Shown piece by piece: positions 33,832 through 46,567 of a stretch of DNA of 64,000 bases. This DNA is from Leucaena leucocephala (Eukaryota > Streptophyta > Magnoliopsida > Fabales > Fabaceae), in the NCBI GenBank assembly GCA_037074615.1, contig CM073558.1, positions 11,346,001 through 11,410,000 on the forward strand, given 5' to 3'. The notes under the pieces were generated by a model that saw only the letters and a program-made list of their open reading frames with translations, did not search any database and had not been told where the DNA came from. Position numbers and translations under genes: made by a program. Position 1 is the first letter of the stretch. Each line of letters opens with the position of its first letter.

Positions 33832-35500
33832 TACTCAAGATTAACAACTTTAACTTTGATCACTTAGTTCCTATTGTGTGTAGGAAGATTCTCAGTTTAG
33901 TTCTTGATAGTAATAAGACTATCTAAATCTAACATCATGGGTACTTTCTCTATTATGAGTTAACCAACTTGTGAAGCTTCACTACCTTAACCTTTTCCTT
34001 AGTATTTGTCCTTCCAAAGGAATATTGCACCTATGGCTCAATACTTTCTTTCTATAGGCTAGGTCTATTGCGACCCTTGGGATCTACTACGATCAACCGT
34101 AAGCCTCTTCAGGATCTAACTGTGATCCTGGAATTCTATTCTCTGTTAGCCATACTAGGACCTAATTGCAATCCTCTATAATCTATTGCGATTCTGTTGT
34201 ACTATATTCTCATCTCTGGAAGACCTAAACCAACGGACAAAGTTACAAGGTTAGCCATTTTCACTTAGTTGTTAACTCAATAGATAATTTTCCAAAAATG
34301 ATCACATAAGCCAATGTTATCTATCAGGATGTTACTTATTTCCTCTATCACTCAATAATTTCTCATATCACTCTTATCTTTTATAACTTTACTACATTTA
34401 ATATTGTAGAGATCTACACATGCTCTATTATGCATATATCTATCATCATCTATTCATCTCATCTAGTAGACATTACTCTACATGAGTTGCACTGTCCATT
34501 CTCTTAGCTTTATTTCAAAAGCAATCTTACTCTATCGCAAGAGCAATCTAGCTCTATTGCAAGAATGTTAGCTTATATTACATAAACACTACCCCTTCTT
34601 AAAATTGCATCATCTTTTATAAATGCTTCTAATTTCATTTCATATTCATTGCACATCATTCATGTATCTTATCATTACTAAAGGGGTATGTCTTGAGTAC
34701 TGTAATCATTTATCTATAGATTCACTATTAATCCTGATCTTTAATCTCATTTTCTACCCAATTGACTATGATTGTCTGATCATAAATTCTCATTCTATTC
34801 TTTGGGAATTAAGTGGCTAACTATCTCGTTTATCACTTTACTATTGTTTTTCTATTGCGTTATATCAACAAGTTGAATTATTTAATTGCATGACATATGG
34901 CTGGGAGCAATATAACTTTTTTATCTGGTATACACTACCCTATATGTACTACATGAGGGGAGTATTCATTTATCATAGCATGCACTAACATGCTTTCATC
35001 ATATGACAATTGCGAAGATATGTAACTATTCATCATAACATATGGTAACATAAGCCATATCATCATCACATAAATCTGCTCAACTATCCCTCATACTCAT
35101 ATTACAATTAAACAATTAACTAGGTAAACCTTAAAGCATTATGTCCCTTTATCTCCATAACTACCAAGTCCTGATAATCTATTTAGGAACCTGAGTCATT
35201 TACTTATCTTACTTAGGCTGCCATGTTACCTTCTTACTAGAGTATAGATTCAACACTTCTTTACTCTTTCTTACATAGGAAATAGGGAAGCCACTTTATC
35301 TTTGAACCTGTGGCTACCTTACTTTCTTTAAATCTCCTTTTAGGAATATGAGATAGCTTATCATATCAGGTCATTTTACCTTACTAGGCTATATTCATTC
35401 TATCATAAAGTCTCTTATCGCCTGTAGGATTTATGTGTCCCTAGCCTGAAGGACTTATGTGTCCTTGGCCTCACTGTAATCTAACTATAATCCATAACTG
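33832..35500. other. Unrecognised non-coding DNA
   Basis: Continuation of the DNA into which the Copia element inserted. AT-rich, no open frame above about 65 codons and no conserved motif. Small features only: repeated (t)gcgac/gatc(c) words at 34.07-34.20 kb, and a 24-bp near-duplicate ggatttatgtgtcccta / ggacttatgtgtccttg at about 35430-35478. Confidence 0.3.
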
Positions 35501-36340
35501 AGTCAGCTATTTCCTTTCAGCCAACTGAGGAAGGGTATGGCTCACATCTCTATGCCATCCATACTTTTAAGTTTTCCCTTATCCTCATAGATTACTAACA
35601 GGTGAGAAAGTGTCTCTTATTAAGCCTCAATGTTTATATGGAAGAACTCGGCTAAGTATTCATCAAAGGTTTTCTCTTTCTTTACCTTAACCCTTATCCT
35701 TATGATCATCATTCTCTAATAAAGAGGAATGCCTCTGGTACACTATTTGATAAAAATGCCTTATTTGAGCGGATCAATCTCCATCTCATATAGAGTAACT
35801 TTTGTATCTTCCTACTATCTCTTAATTCTTTTTGTCTATCTATTTCAGTCTGCTCTGGACTAGACTGTGGTTCCTGTCTAGTCTATCTTTGGATCCTGTC
35901 TACTTTAAGCCACATGGATCTCATTCACCATCTAGTATTACTACTTCTGTTCTCTAGGGTGATATACCCTAGGTCAGCTAGTTTATTGTCCCTTTGTGAT
36001 GGGATCCCTCTATTTTGGGAACATTAACTTTTTATTTATTAGTTATCATGTCTCTAACCTTAAGTCGTGTATTAGGCTCCTTCTTAGGCAAGTCTTGTTC
36101 TAACTTTTTATTCTTTTGTTTAGTAAAGACTAGCTACACTAAGACTTTCACAATGTATATCAGCTCCTGATAATCATATAGAGGATCTACTTCTGAATAT
36201 TTTCTTAAACTAATCTTTTGTATCTCAATGCATCATACTTTTTAGCTTGCTTGCACACTGAGATAAACCTCTAACTGATGAACTTCAGTGAGGTCAGCAT
36301 CTTCATTCTTATCATCAGGTTTCCATGCATTCTAGTCATG
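35500..36340 (-). pseudogene. Decayed Gypsy gag remnant (first copy)
   Basis: No frame survives, but the plus-strand wording runs parallel to 40.2-40.9 kb (for example gatgggatccctctattttgggaacatta against gatgggtttctttactttgagaacatta; and ctaactgatgaacttcagtgagg against ctagctgataaatttcaatgagg). That second copy in turn resembles the gag of the Gypsy unit near 55.7-56.1 kb. I infer an old minus-strand gag region. Confidence 0.4.
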
Positions 36341-36900
36341 ATTGATATTCTCTACAAACTTTAGTTATGACCTTCTCCACTTACTCGTCACAAATTGGCA
36401 ACTATGTGTTCTTTAGTCACAAATTGACATTTTTCGAGTAATCCAAATCTTTCACCATAAAATTTTTGTTTATGATCTTAATGTGTGATGAATTGCTGAA
36501 AATTGGATCCCCATTTTAAACTTTATTGATAACTGGAAAGGTTTTAGCATGAAAAAACATTTTAGGACTTTTGTCAATTATCACTCAGTAGTCTCTGTGA
36601 AAAACGGTCACGACATACTGGCTTTTGTGTTATGACCTGTAATGAAACTTTAGACTTGATATGCTCTTTGTGACCTACGGTTGTGACCTATGTACATAGT
36701 GGTCACGATAATAACTCTGTTGATTTGAGTTGCGACCTGAGTACCTACCTGGTGATGACTATTCCTCTCTGTGTTTGCATTGCAAAAGATACATTCTGTG
36801 GACGCGACTAAATGTTTTGAAAATCCTGAGCATGCACCTTTGTGACAAGTGGTCATGACCTTCACTGTTCTAAGCTGTGACCTATGTTTGAAAAATGTCA
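36340..36900. repeat. Second cluster of GTCACGAC / GTCGTGAC-like motifs
   Basis: Copies include agtcatga near 36344, gtcacgac near 36607, ttgtgacc near 36668 and 36680, gtcacgat near 36703, gttgcgacc near 36730, gacgcgac near 36800, gtcatgacc near 36853. Spacing is irregular, 20-100 bp. Confidence 0.45.
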
Positions 36901-38161
36901 AATTACCTTCTCTTTGCCTTATACAAAGCTGTATCGAAGGATTCCTTTTGAACTACTAAGATTCTTTCATAAATGATTCATTGTTCCCTTATGTCAAAAC
37001 CTTTTTAGCTCCTAGAAACAATTGCCTCACTTGAATTATTTTTGGAAAACCTTGGAAATTTAATTTGAAAACACCTAAGCTTTCGTTGTTACATTTGGAT
37101 TATCACATGTTTCTAAGTGATTACTTCAAAACTTTTAAATAATCATTTAGAGGGTTTACAGTTGTGATAAGTGTCTTAATGCCTAGGGAATGATGAACAT
37201 TGTTTAAGACTTCAACTTATAAGCAACCTAGATCAAAACCTTTGTTGGAAGGATTCTCGGCCTTAAATCCTATATTGAGTGATTATTCAATTGGTTTATA
37301 TCCTATATAACTTGTCTTGGCTATGAGTTTAGAAATACTTGCGCATTTATGAATTGAACATGATAGAGGCATTCTTTCTCAACCCTTTTATCCCAAACAC
37401 AAGCCCACTACATATTCATCCTTATTCACCCCTCTTAAGCCCATAACTTTTTCTTTTCATTAACCTTATAGAAAGTCATATGTTCATAAACACCATTTTG
37501 AAATAAAATTTTTGTTCATGTCAAGAATTCATTATTGTTGTGTTATTGTGCTAAAACTTCTATCAATGAGGTGCCAAACAAAAGAAGAGAAAAGAAGCAT
37601 ATTACACCGAAAAAAGAGAAGAGAGTCCAAGAAAAAGAAAACAAAAGGAAAATATAAGAGAAGAGGGCACCATTATCAATTCTTATTAGCACAATTACCA
37701 CTGCTACATAGAGACATGAATTCATGCTACATATTTATTGTTGAATGCATATAGTACTTTCTATTCATCATATTCCATTCCATGTGGCCCATCTCCATCA
37801 TTTCAACCCTAAAAGACCTCTTGATTCTTTGCATCAGTGTTATATAGTTATTGAGATTTAGAGCTATTAGAAGCATATGGTAGGGTGTTTTCCAATTTGA
37901 ATATGAGTGAAAGAACCCTAACAACGAGAGGAAATAGAGAGCTAAATACTTAAATCCTTGAGAGGATCTATTGCACTCATACAATTGAGGTTAATTTTAC
38001 TTAGTAGTTCATTGCTTGCCATTGCCCACATTATCACCCTTGCATTCCCAAAAGATGACAAATTATCTATTTTTAGGGTACATATAGATTATGTTCTTAT
38101 CTCAAATTTAACAGTGTTGTTCTAGGTGTGATTCATTTCTTTGTCCAGGAGTACAAAGGTT
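36901..38161 (+). other. Pre-polypurine-tract region of a Tat/Athila-like element
   Basis: About 1.26 kb upstream of the polypurine tract. It has a strong purine-rich stretch at about 37580-37665 that makes a lysine/arginine-rich open frame (37512-37754) on the plus strand. I regard that frame as a by-product of the purine tract. No domain of gag or pol is recognisable. Confidence 0.35.
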
Positions 38162-38176
38162 CAAGTATGGGGAAAT
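38162..38176 (+). other. Polypurine tract, Tat/Athila-like
   Basis: CAAGTATGGGGAAAT immediately before TGATAAAAC; it matches the minus-strand CAAGTGTGGGGGAAT at 52940-52954. Tat/Athila elements typically have a tract of this form just before the 3' LTR. Confidence 0.6.
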
Positions 38177-39660
38177 TGATAAAACAAATTTTGTGTATGG
38201 TTTCTATGACATTTTTAAGAGCTTTATAACAACTTTACCATTATTTTATGCCTTAAATTGTACTTTTGTGGTAATACATGATTGTGCATGGCAATATGCT
38301 AATTAAAGGATAAAATGGTAAATTAACTCTTCCAAACTGCATGTATTCTATTATTTACTGATTTGGACTTTTACAGTGAGCTTTTGATGTTGGATTACAG
38401 GTATTTTGGAAGAGAGCAAGGACTAGGAAAGAAATCACAAGTCAATGAAAGTGAAATCATGCTCCTGTATCTTTTAGTCACGATCAAAGAGTATGTCAGT
38501 CGTGACCTTTATTCTCTTGGATGTCTCTTTGTGTTTACAGGTCAGGACCAAAACATGGATCTGGTCACAAATGAAATACGAAATAGCTAAAACTACGCGT
38601 TTTGAATTAAGTTATGTAGAAATAAAAGGGAAGGAAGATTGCAGTCAAGAGGGAGGCTAGTTTTTTACCTGATTAGGCTAAGAAGCAGTACTCTAGCGCT
38701 CTCTGATCACCTTCTCGACCTCTTCCATCGTTTTACATTTTTCTACATATTTCTTCACATCTCTATACCACCAACCTACCATCTTTCCATTGTTTCTTTA
38801 TGGCATCTCAACTGAACAGTGATTGCAGTATAGCAAGAGTCATGAGAGGCTAAACCTTTAGCCTCTTGGTGATGAATCAAATATCTTGAGCTCATAGACT
38901 TACATGAGGAGTTTCTACTGTCTTAATTTGCATCTTCTCATGTTATGATTGCTGCTAGATCTAGGGTTTTTATTTTATGAGCAAGTTTTGAATATCGATT
39001 AATCATTCTCATATTAGACTTTGTAATTGAATTTAGATGATTTGAATGTTTGCTTTTAAAAGAATATTTCAGTTTATATTTTAAGAGAGTTGGGTTATTA
39101 TCCGCGATCGTTGATAATTAATTCAATTGCTTAAAATCTAGGGTTTTTGATCAACAACTATTCAAGGGAATTTTGATCATCTTAATTCAATTTACACGCT
39201 AAGTGGTTTATGACAATTCACTAATAGTTCTTAAACCAGCTTTGATTAAAGGGGTTTAAGGAAAATTAGGGTTATGGACTCAATCGATCGATTGAGCTTT
39301 TCTTTGAGACTTAGTGACTTCTAAACTCAAATTTTAACGTGAGAGTCAGGATAAATACATTTTCATCATCAAGAGTCTTTCATAGAATATTTCTCAACAA
39401 ATCAACTTGTTTTCATCTTAATCAAAAATCCAAAAAATATTTACCTTTTTGCACCCTACTTTTATTGCATCAACATCTAAAACCCCAAAACCATTTTATC
39501 CCTGCTTTAGTTTTTTATTGATTTTGACATCTAATCTACTAGACTTTCACATAAAAGGCTCATCGAGAAGAACGATAGGGTTGTGCCCTATACTATATTA
39601 TATTGGGTGCAATAAACTTTGTTTTGATAGATCAAACCACGACAATTTACCCCATCAGTA
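38177..39660 (+). mobile_element. LTR of a Tat/Athila-like Gypsy element (right end approximate)
   Basis: It starts TGATAAAACAAATTTTGTG directly after the polypurine tract. The first 350 bp are mirrored on the other strand at 52.59-52.94 kb. Its interior has GTCACGAT/GTCGTGACC/GTCAGGACC motifs (38476-38550). Toward 39.58-39.64 kb wording such as ATATTGGGTGCAATAAACTTTG resembles the LTR end region of these elements, but I cannot place the last base. No coding sequence. Confidence 0.5.
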
Positions 39661-39699
39661 CCTGAATCACATATCTCATCTACTTAGCAATTGTTGACC

Positions 39700-41200
39700 C
39701 ATAGTCATGCCTTTGGATTACCTCAGGTGACTTTCTTGCCTCTTCTCATATCAAGGCAGGACTTTGTTTTGCATCTAGAAGCTCTTACCTATCGTTTTCT
39801 GTAAATATTTCCTAACAAAATATCCTAGCTTGCCACATTTATAGCAACCTCCTCAACCTGTCAATTAAAGCCTATTCTCGTGGTCTCTACCACAATTCTC
39901 ATATATGTTAGGCTCTTATTTCATGTATGTATTTCCTAGCTTACTACTCTTATACTTCTTAACTACTTCTTGTTACCACTTCTGAAAATTAAAGCCCTCT
40001 AGAACATCCTTATCAGAAAGACTAAAAGGATACATCTTTAAGAGTTGCATTTATCTTTTCTAGGCATCACAAGTTTCTCTCTATAATCTTGCTTGCCTCT
40101 AACACTTCATTGAACCTCTGTAACTGTCTAGGAAAAATTCTTTCTTGCATTACAAAATTAAATCTGTGAGTTAACTTCTTAGTCATTCAACTCTCATTAT
40201 ACACACGAGTGAACTCGTCTAAGTATTTATCATAAGGATCTTCTTACCCTAACTTAACAATTTAACTTAGCCTCACACTCTTATCTATTTGACTGAAGAA
40301 AATGCTTCTCATAAAACTACTTAAAAAAACTTTCCAGGTGAGCTGATCATTTCTGTCTTCATAGAGTAACTTTTGTACTTTTCTATAGTGGGATACTATC
40401 TTCTTCCTCAATAGATCTTGACCATCTGCTAGCCCTAGTTTATTCCTCCCTATACTATAACTCCTTGACGAATTCTCTTTCTAATCATTGTAAATATACA
40501 ACAACTGCTACTATGGCTTTCATGATAGTAACTTCTATTTCTTTTTCATGGCAAACTTGAGTTACTGGTAGCCCATCTATGATTTGTTGCTATTACTTAT
40601 ACCATCTAGAGTGCTCTATATTGGGTTTACTAGTCCCTTCATGATGGGTTTCTTTACTTTGAGAACATTAGCTCTCTATCTCAGTCTGATATGTCTAAAT
40701 CTTCTATTCATGAAATAATAACTTAAGGAAGTATTCCAAAGAGTAGATAAACTCCTAACTCTCTTATGGAGAATTTACTTCTAAACACCTTAAGTTGGTC
40801 TTCTATGTCACAGCACCTCGTACATCTTACTTACCTGTATCATGTACTAAACCTCTAGCTGATAAATTTCAATGAGGTTGTTGCCTTTATTCTTATTGTT
40901 CTTGTAGTGTCTAATCTCTACTCTTAAGGATTTTAGGTTCACGAAACAATTCTGTTTTGTTCCCCTAGTATTATCTTGAACTAACTCTTGTATCTTAGCT
41001 TTCTTGATTATAACTGGTTAACTTCTTTGACTGGTTAACTTCTTTAACTTTATATTGGTCAGTTTCTGTCTCTATCAATATAAGGAATTGTTGAATGTTG
41101 CTATTACACTTAGTCCAGCCATATCATGTTAAGAAACACAATACCCTAGACGTATTGGTTGACTAAGACCAATCTATTATTGCTTTATCTATCATACTAG
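39700..41200 (-). pseudogene. Decayed Gypsy gag with degenerate zinc knuckle (second copy)
   Basis: On the minus strand near 39806-39846 the translation gives CYKCGKLGYF, a zinc knuckle whose His has become Tyr. Upstream (40.0-40.4 kb) the wording follows the gag of the Gypsy unit at 55.7-55.9 kb, for example ctaagtatttatcata and cttctcataaaact. All frames are interrupted. Together with the primer-binding site at 41621 and LTR E this is the 5' part of a minus-strand Gypsy element whose pol is missing. Confidence 0.6.
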
Positions 41201-41620
41201 CTCATCAATTCTTGAACTCCTCTGTGTATCCTAGTTGTGACCTTAGTATTGGCTAATTGTGACTCACGTCCTCTGTGAACTTCTATCGCGAATATCTCAA
41301 TCTACTCATCAAGATTAGATAACTCTGTGTTCTCCAGTCGCATCCTAACTTCTATGTGAAAATGAGTTACAACCTAAACACTTCGTCATTGCAACTTAAG
41401 CTTACCTTTCTCTAAACATTTTCTTCCTAAGGTTCCTAACCTAAATCCTACTTTAAGTAGTGAACCAATCATCTAGGGAGGGAATGTTCTTAGTTTACTT
41501 AAGGTTTAGACTTAAAGTGATATTAACTTTCTCACTAAGTACCCTAACCTTAACATAATGTTAACTAAATAGGTTTAGGGTATGGGAATTATCCTATTTG
41601 ATGCTAGAAACTTTGTTCTA

Positions 41621-41632
41621 ATACCAAAAATG
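41621..41632 (-). other. Degenerate primer-binding site next to LTR E
   Basis: The minus strand after the LTR end reads TTTTTGGTATTAGAAC, two changes from TGGTATCAGAGC. Position and spacing match those at 57719 and 53155. Confidence 0.6.
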
Positions 41633-42828
41633 TAACACCTTACTTTCATAAGTCTTTGGGACTATTTGATAGCATTTCAAACCACTTACAAGTCCATTGA
41701 AGTTAAGCTTCACAGGTACTGTTCATATGGTATCTATAGTAAGCGACAAACTTTGAAAAATTATAACTAATTTTTGGAAAGTCAAAATGAAGTAGTTAAA
41801 AGAGATACACAAAACTAACATAATGAACTTTAAGGTAAAAAATACTTTCTTATACTAATTGACCATTTAACTGAGTCAACTCTAGCATCAAAATTTACTG
41901 TTTATTTGGTCAAATTTCTAGAAAACAGTTTTTAGGCCCAAACTTTGAAAAATTATTCTCTTTGTATTGACTTTAGACAAGGCACTCTTGGTGTCAAAAT
42001 GAAGCTTGACGTGTTAGCTAAATACCGGTAAAATTTCATACATTTATTCCATTTACTATTTTTAATTACATCTCATATGTCACTGCCTCTTCATGAGTTA
42101 CTATTCATAGTGACAAATCTCATCAACTATCTTTACATACATATACACATATATCATGCAACTAGTTCCTATCTCTTCTTCATGCCTCTTCATCAATGTA
42201 TGCAACTACATGCTTAATATTAATATGTGTGCACTGAATGATCATGCTTGTTTAATGATAACTTACATGCTTCCATGTCTCTTAATTAGAACATATGGCT
42301 ATAGCAGAAAAAGAAACAGAGCATCACTTAATCATATATGCTTCATATCATCAAAGTAAGTAAACATCCAAGCAATATAAGAATACAAGTAGGTAAGTTA
42401 ACAACCTCATACTCCTTCCTTTGCTTATCCTTTTCCTTTACCTCTTGCTTTATACTTCTCCTTCATGTATGACTTCCCTCTCTGAGCCCACAAACCAAAT
42501 CATAACATTGCATTACTATTAACTCATTACAATTCAACTTCCTTGAACATTAAACTTTATATACTAAAGTAACTTTCTTTAATCTTTGTTAATTAGCTTG
42601 GTCTTTGAATCAATTGATTTATTGACTTTACCCTACATATTTTTTTCTTCTAAATCCAGTTATGAACTCAAAATTCCCTAATTCCAATAGCTACACACTA
42701 TCTTGGTCAGAATTGCATAACTTCCCTTGAACTTCCTCTTGGAATTGCCTTGGATTAGGTGAGTTTTCATTTTGAAATAAGTTCCCCAAGCTCTAACATA
42801 CACTCACAGTTTTGGAAAGACAAGGGAG

Positions 42829-42836
42829 TATTTATA
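42829..42836 (-). promoter_or_regulatory. TATA box of LTR E (minus strand)
   Basis: The plus strand reads TATTTATA in gggagtatttatagcc. Confidence 0.5.
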
Positions 42837-43221
42837 GCCAAAACTTTATTATCTTGGGATAAGATTATCCTAACTTTTCCTAATTATTTCACCTCCTTAA
42901 TCTTGCTTGCTATTAGTTGGTTCTCGAATTTATAATGCTTAATCACAATTACCTTAATTCTTATATTATTTTATTACAAAAAAGACATGAGATAAGCTCT
43001 TCTTCTTGCTCTTGGCTTCCATATGGCGTATTGCACATTGTGTTCGGGTTCCACCATATGCAATTTCCTTATCTCTTGTATTATATTGGAATTTCTCGTA
43101 TCTAAAAAAAAACTATTCAAAATTGACTTAAGCTCCAAGACTAGCTATTGGGCTTGTTGGGCTCTTAATGTGATGCCATATTGGTCCTCTTTTAGGTCTA
43201 ACAGCTAATTAGTACAAATCC

Positions 43222-45815
43222 TATCATATCCCAATTTTTAAGCCTAGAAGCCCAGTATATAGCCTGAAAAAGGGATGCTACTAGGCCCTATTAAGCAGAG
43301 GTCTCAGTAAATAGAGAAAATTATGATGATCAGTTTGATATAACATAGGATTTTGATATGAGGTCCCGAAAGATTTATATTAATTTTTAAAGAAAAGGAA
43401 AATTAATATGGGATGCTCTAGACCTCAAAATTAGATGAAATATGATAGTAAAATCCTATAATTAATATAAGAATTTCTAAAACTAACAGAGACCAAAAAG
43501 GAGTTATGTAGAATTTACTACAGAAGTTACAGTGGATTAAAAGACCCGATAAATAGGTTTTAGGGGAATTTCTCGGGAATTGAGCCTATGAAGATAGGGG
43601 ATCATACAGAGGGTCTAGAATGGCACCTTATAGGCCCAATGATATTTTTAGATAAGTATGTGGGCCAGGGCTAATAAAGACCGAGAAAAATGAAGAATTA
43701 TGAAAATGCCACTGAAGGTATGCCACTATGTTGTGTCATTGACTAAGAGTCAGAGGAAGGGTGTTATGATCATTTGACTAAGGTTAGACAATCAAGAAAG
43801 GATATATGGATAGTTGACTAGGGTCAAGAGGTACTCTGGTAAGGTATGGAAAGATAATAGTACTCCTATAAGTACTAAAGAGGAACCAAATGTATTTTGG
43901 TAATTTACTAAGGATGTTCCTTGGGAACCAAGCCATCAGAGTACTTGGGCTAGGTTAGAAACCCAAGATGATAATCCAAGGCCCAAAAACGTAGCCCAAG
44001 AGTAATGTGGGCCCAAGAGGCATTAAAATATTATTTTAATACTTTTTCAATAAAGTAAAGTGACCTGGTCAAAGATAGAACTGGGTAAAGTGATATGCAA
44101 TCATGAATGGGGCCCACAAGATGCCACATGGCATAATTACAGTAAAATAAGAAAAGTAAAGGGCACATGGCATGATTACAGTAAAAGGAGAAAAAGTAAG
44201 AGGACACGTGGCACGATCTCAATCGTCCAGTTAGGGAAAAGACTCTGGAATTCTCTGGAGAGGCTGAGTCAGCTGGTGAGGTGTCCCAAGTGCCCCACCA
44301 TTTCGCCACATGCCCCTTGAGTTATCTCCTGAGGTGTCCTGGATGATGTCATTAGTGGTGAGTCAGCCAGGAGGATGATGTCATCGTGATGATGTAGGCA
44401 AATCTTCTTGAGGAAGCAAGTAATCTGAGCCATTCATCTCAAATTAATCTTGACCATTCATTCCACCTCCTCACCTATAAATAGGCCAATATCCTCCCAT
44501 TTCAAGGCATACCATGGCCTAGCAGGGCAAAGGAAGAGAAAGAAGAGAGAAAGAGAGAAAGAAAGGAAGGAAGAGAAAGAAGGAAGGAGTTCTGGTAGAG
44601 CTAGGAGCAGTCTAAGAAGCCGAGGGACTGGGTAAAGCTTAGGAATGAGGTAAGTAAGTTATCTAGTCCCTTCTATAATAAAGTAGAGGATTTCTCTTAG
44701 TGGTTAGAATAGAGAAATATCTCTATTAATAAAGGTAGCTAAAGGTAGATAGAAAGCCAGGAGAATGTCAGATTAAGGATATTACCCCTAGTTAGCCATG
44801 AGTTAAGTAGAGCTGTACTAGATAATAATAAAGATATTATTATGCTGTGTATAGGCTCTAACATATGAAAAGAAGAGACCTTAGAGATAAAGCTAAGAGA
44901 TAGAAGAAAAGGCTACATGCTAGGTAGTAAACTAATCATAAACTTGTATGCATTGAATGTTACGCTTGATGTGCTATGGCTTTATTGAATTGTGTTGAAT
45001 ATGTGCTTATGTATGAAGCTCTATTCCTATGATTACTTTGGACAATTGTATTTCATATGTAATATGGAAGCATGCACATTATGCAATAGTATCACTTTCA
45101 CAAGCAAGCACAAGTATTCACATTAATGCATGCATTGTTTAGTACTGTTTGCTACTAAGATTTCCCCAGAAATCTTACCCCTTCCATATCAATCCAATTA
45201 CAGCAGGTCTTCTCAAGATGGAGGAGATAAAGATGCATGAATAAATGTTAATTGCTTATCATGATTGATATGTGATTCATGTATGTATAACTACTAGAAA
45301 TTGTCACTATGAACAGTAACTCGTGATGGAGGCAGTGCCATTTTAGCTGTAATTACAAATAGTAAATGATTGAATAAATGTATGATATTTTTCTAGTAAA
45401 TAGTAGACATTCCAAGCTTCAATTTGATATATAGAACTTCTTATTTGGATGTATACAAACCAAGATATGATTTTTCAAATTTGGGACTAGAATGCTTGAA
45501 TCAGGGACATGACGCTGGAGGAACAGTAAACTTTAGACATTGACCAATGTTGACCTGGTCAAGGCATGGTCAATGAGTCATTTTTTCCTGAAAAAGCATT
45601 ATTTTAACTTCATGTATCTATTCGAACTACTCCATTTCGATTTTTATAGAATTGTTATGATTTTTCGAAGTTAGGTCACTCCTTTGGAATTTGCACGGTG
45701 AACAGTACTGGCTAGAGTAAAATTTCAAATTGAGTAATTTGACTTCAACAGCCTTAGAATTGGTTCCAGATGCTACCATTTGGTCCGTAAGATGTAAGAA
45801 AATGAGGATGTTACA
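43222..45815 (+). mobile_element. Solo LTR A4 (family A) nested in E
   Basis: TATCATATCCC (TG mutated to TA) … GGATGTTACA, 2594 bp, flanked by AATCC at 43217-43221 and 45816-45820. TATA 44476-44483, GA-rich leader 44530-44590, donor-like AGGTAAGTAAG near 44648. The stem-loop at 45157-45176 reads AAGATTTC-CCCA-GAAATCTT, a G-C to A-T change on both arms relative to A3. Confidence 0.87.
44476..44483 (+). promoter_or_regulatory. TATA box of LTR A4
   Basis: TATAAATA after CTCCTCACC, 174 bp before the donor-like site. Confidence 0.6.
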
Positions 45816-46567
45816 AATCCCAAGGTACTTCCCTTATATCGATATCCTTAAATTAACCTAATTTTTGGAATAAATTCTATAGAACTATTTTATTGGTTCT
45901 AAAATTTTTAGAAATTCATTATAATATAAAATGAATTTCTTGCAAAGTCTCATAATTTTTTGAGACCCATAAATTTTGATAAAAATTCTCTAAATTTCCT
46001 TTAACCCTTTATGAGTTTCCAATTTCACATTAAATTTTGATAATTACCATGTTTTATCTGCAGACTTTAGAGATTAATTCAATTTATTAGAATGTCAAAT
46101 CAAAATTTTGTATTGTGTTAAACTTATCAAATAACTTTATCTATTTTATGGTAAACTTTTGGGAAGAAAAGGCTTTCATGCAGTTTTAGGCCTTTTCTGG
46201 CTCAACTTTCTCATAATTATAATTGTGCCCCTAAACTTTTAGAAATTGTACTTTAGACCCTTAACTTTTATAATTACACTTAATGACCCAAAGCTTATGT
46301 CTTTGCACCATGGAACTTTTAGAATTTCTCTTTAGTCCCTTTCTTTTCCAAAATGTCCAATATGAACCTTCATTAATTACAATTTAGTCCCTAGACTTTC
46401 ACTAAATTGTGATTTAGCTCCTTTTACTTTATAACTTTATATATTCTCTATTTCTTTAGGTTAAAACTTATCTTAATCATTATCTTTTCTTCTAATTATT
46501 ATCCCAATCCCTTTATAACTTCTTTTCTATATCAATCTTATACAGATAGGGAAAATTTGGAATGTTA

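Larger units (their letters stand above)
41633..46567 (-). mobile_element. LTR E (Gypsy 5' LTR), split by A4
   Basis: Plus-strand ends TGTAACACC (41633) and GGAATGTTACA (46567). On the minus strand it opens AAATTTTCCCTATCTGTATAAG, close to family B. Without A4 it is about 2.34 kb. The minus-strand TATA is at 42829-42836. It is followed on the minus strand by a primer-binding site and gag, so it is a 5' LTR. The stem-loop kept in A-D LTRs is not seen here. The right flank (ctttt) has no partner. Confidence 0.7.

Noticed and set aside
33832..35500. Host gene or regulatory region
   Set aside because: No open frame, domain or conserved motif; probably old repeat sequence beyond recognition.
37512..37754. 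Basic 80-residue open frame
   Set aside because: It covers a purine-rich stretch before a polypurine tract; composition explains it, and no homologous frame is seen at the matching place near 52.9-53.1 kb.
44450..44635. Lys/Arg/Glu-rich open frame
   Set aside because: It is the GA-repeat leader of LTR A4; the same tract in A1, A2 and A3 gives similar chance frames.
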